Positions 5,009-5,054 of a stretch of DNA of 5,054 nt are shown piece by piece. The position numbers were made by a program, and so were the translations under genes. Source of the stretch: an uncultured Clostridiaceae bacterium (GTDB taxonomy: Bacteria; Bacillota; Clostridia; Lachnospirales; Lachnospiraceae). Below the pieces are notes generated by a model, which searched no databases, was not told the DNA's origin, and worked only from the letters and a program-made list of their open reading frames with translations. The DNA lies in NCBI GenBank assembly GCA_949841235.1, contig CATKZA010000156.1, positions 1 through 5,054 on the forward strand. The letters run 5' to 3'. Positions within the stretch are counted from its first letter, which is position 1. Each line of letters begins with the position of its first letter.

Positions 5009-5054
5009 TAAGTGTTCGTAGCGACGAAAGCGGAGTTTGCGTTCTTCCAAGGGG

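Larger units (their letters stand above)
4853..5054 (+). repeat. Imperfect tandem repeat, period 138 bp, upstream of the antiporter gene
   Basis: Bases 4853-4916 align without gaps to 4991-5054 at 50 of 64 positions, an offset of 138. The best conserved parts are the two ends: box B (4853-4870 and 4991-5008, 16 of 18 identical) and the 17-mer TTTGCGTTCTTCCAAGG, exact at 4898-4914 and 5036-5052. The second copy runs off the window, so the copy number is unknown. The first copy starts only 22 bp from the antiporter start codon, so this DNA must contain that gene's promoter or leader. No coding sequence is recognisable in 4832-5054. Confidence 0.65.

Noticed and set aside
4853..5054. CRISPR array
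   Set aside because: The period of 138 bp, the imperfect repeats and the lack of short regular spacers do not fit CRISPR.

Overview
The window carries four protein genes: the 3' end of leuS on the + strand, and three ion-transport genes on the - strand (a CaCA-family cation antiporter, trkA and trkH). Protein sequence style, Shine-Dalgarno sites close to AAGGAGG, moderate GC content and hairpin-rich intergenic DNA suggest a Gram-positive anaerobe of the Clostridia, probably Lachnospiraceae-like. That assignment is an inference from sequence character; there is no rRNA or other marker here.

Layout, left to right. Bases 2-424 (+) encode the C-terminal 140 residues of leucyl-tRNA synthetase. 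Bases 425-709 are a gene-free convergent junction with two large bidirectional terminator-like hairpins, a further hairpin, a perfect palindrome and a repeat element. trkH (2176 to 710, -) and trkA (3644 to 2256, -) follow, separated by 79 bp and probably co-transcribed as trkA-trkH. Bases 3645-3883 hold a candidate trkA promoter whose -10 lies inside a perfect 14-bp palindrome, and a leader with an imperfect 50-nt hairpin. A CaCA-type Na+(H+)/Ca2+ antiporter gene (4831 to 3884, -) comes next. Bases 4832-5054 are gene-free and contain an imperfect tandem repeat of period 138 bp.

How the genes fit together. TrkH is the membrane K+ channel/transporter subunit and TrkA its cytosolic nucleotide-binding gating subunit, so together they form a complete Trk K+ uptake system. 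The antiporter next to it moves Ca2+ against Na+ or H+. The neighbourhood is therefore a monovalent/divalent cation homeostasis cluster, although the antiporter probably has its own transcription start. leuS is functionally unrelated and converges on the cluster.

The genes themselves look ordinary and intact. The least explained feature is an intergenic repeat family. Two boxes, CTTCGCACC and CWGTATAGGAAAYTGCTC, occur with an identical 7-nt spacing at both ends of the transport cluster in opposite orientations, and the second box occurs a third time directly upstream of the antiporter gene. I see no convincing sign of a new multi-gene system, CRISPR array, transposase or RNA gene.
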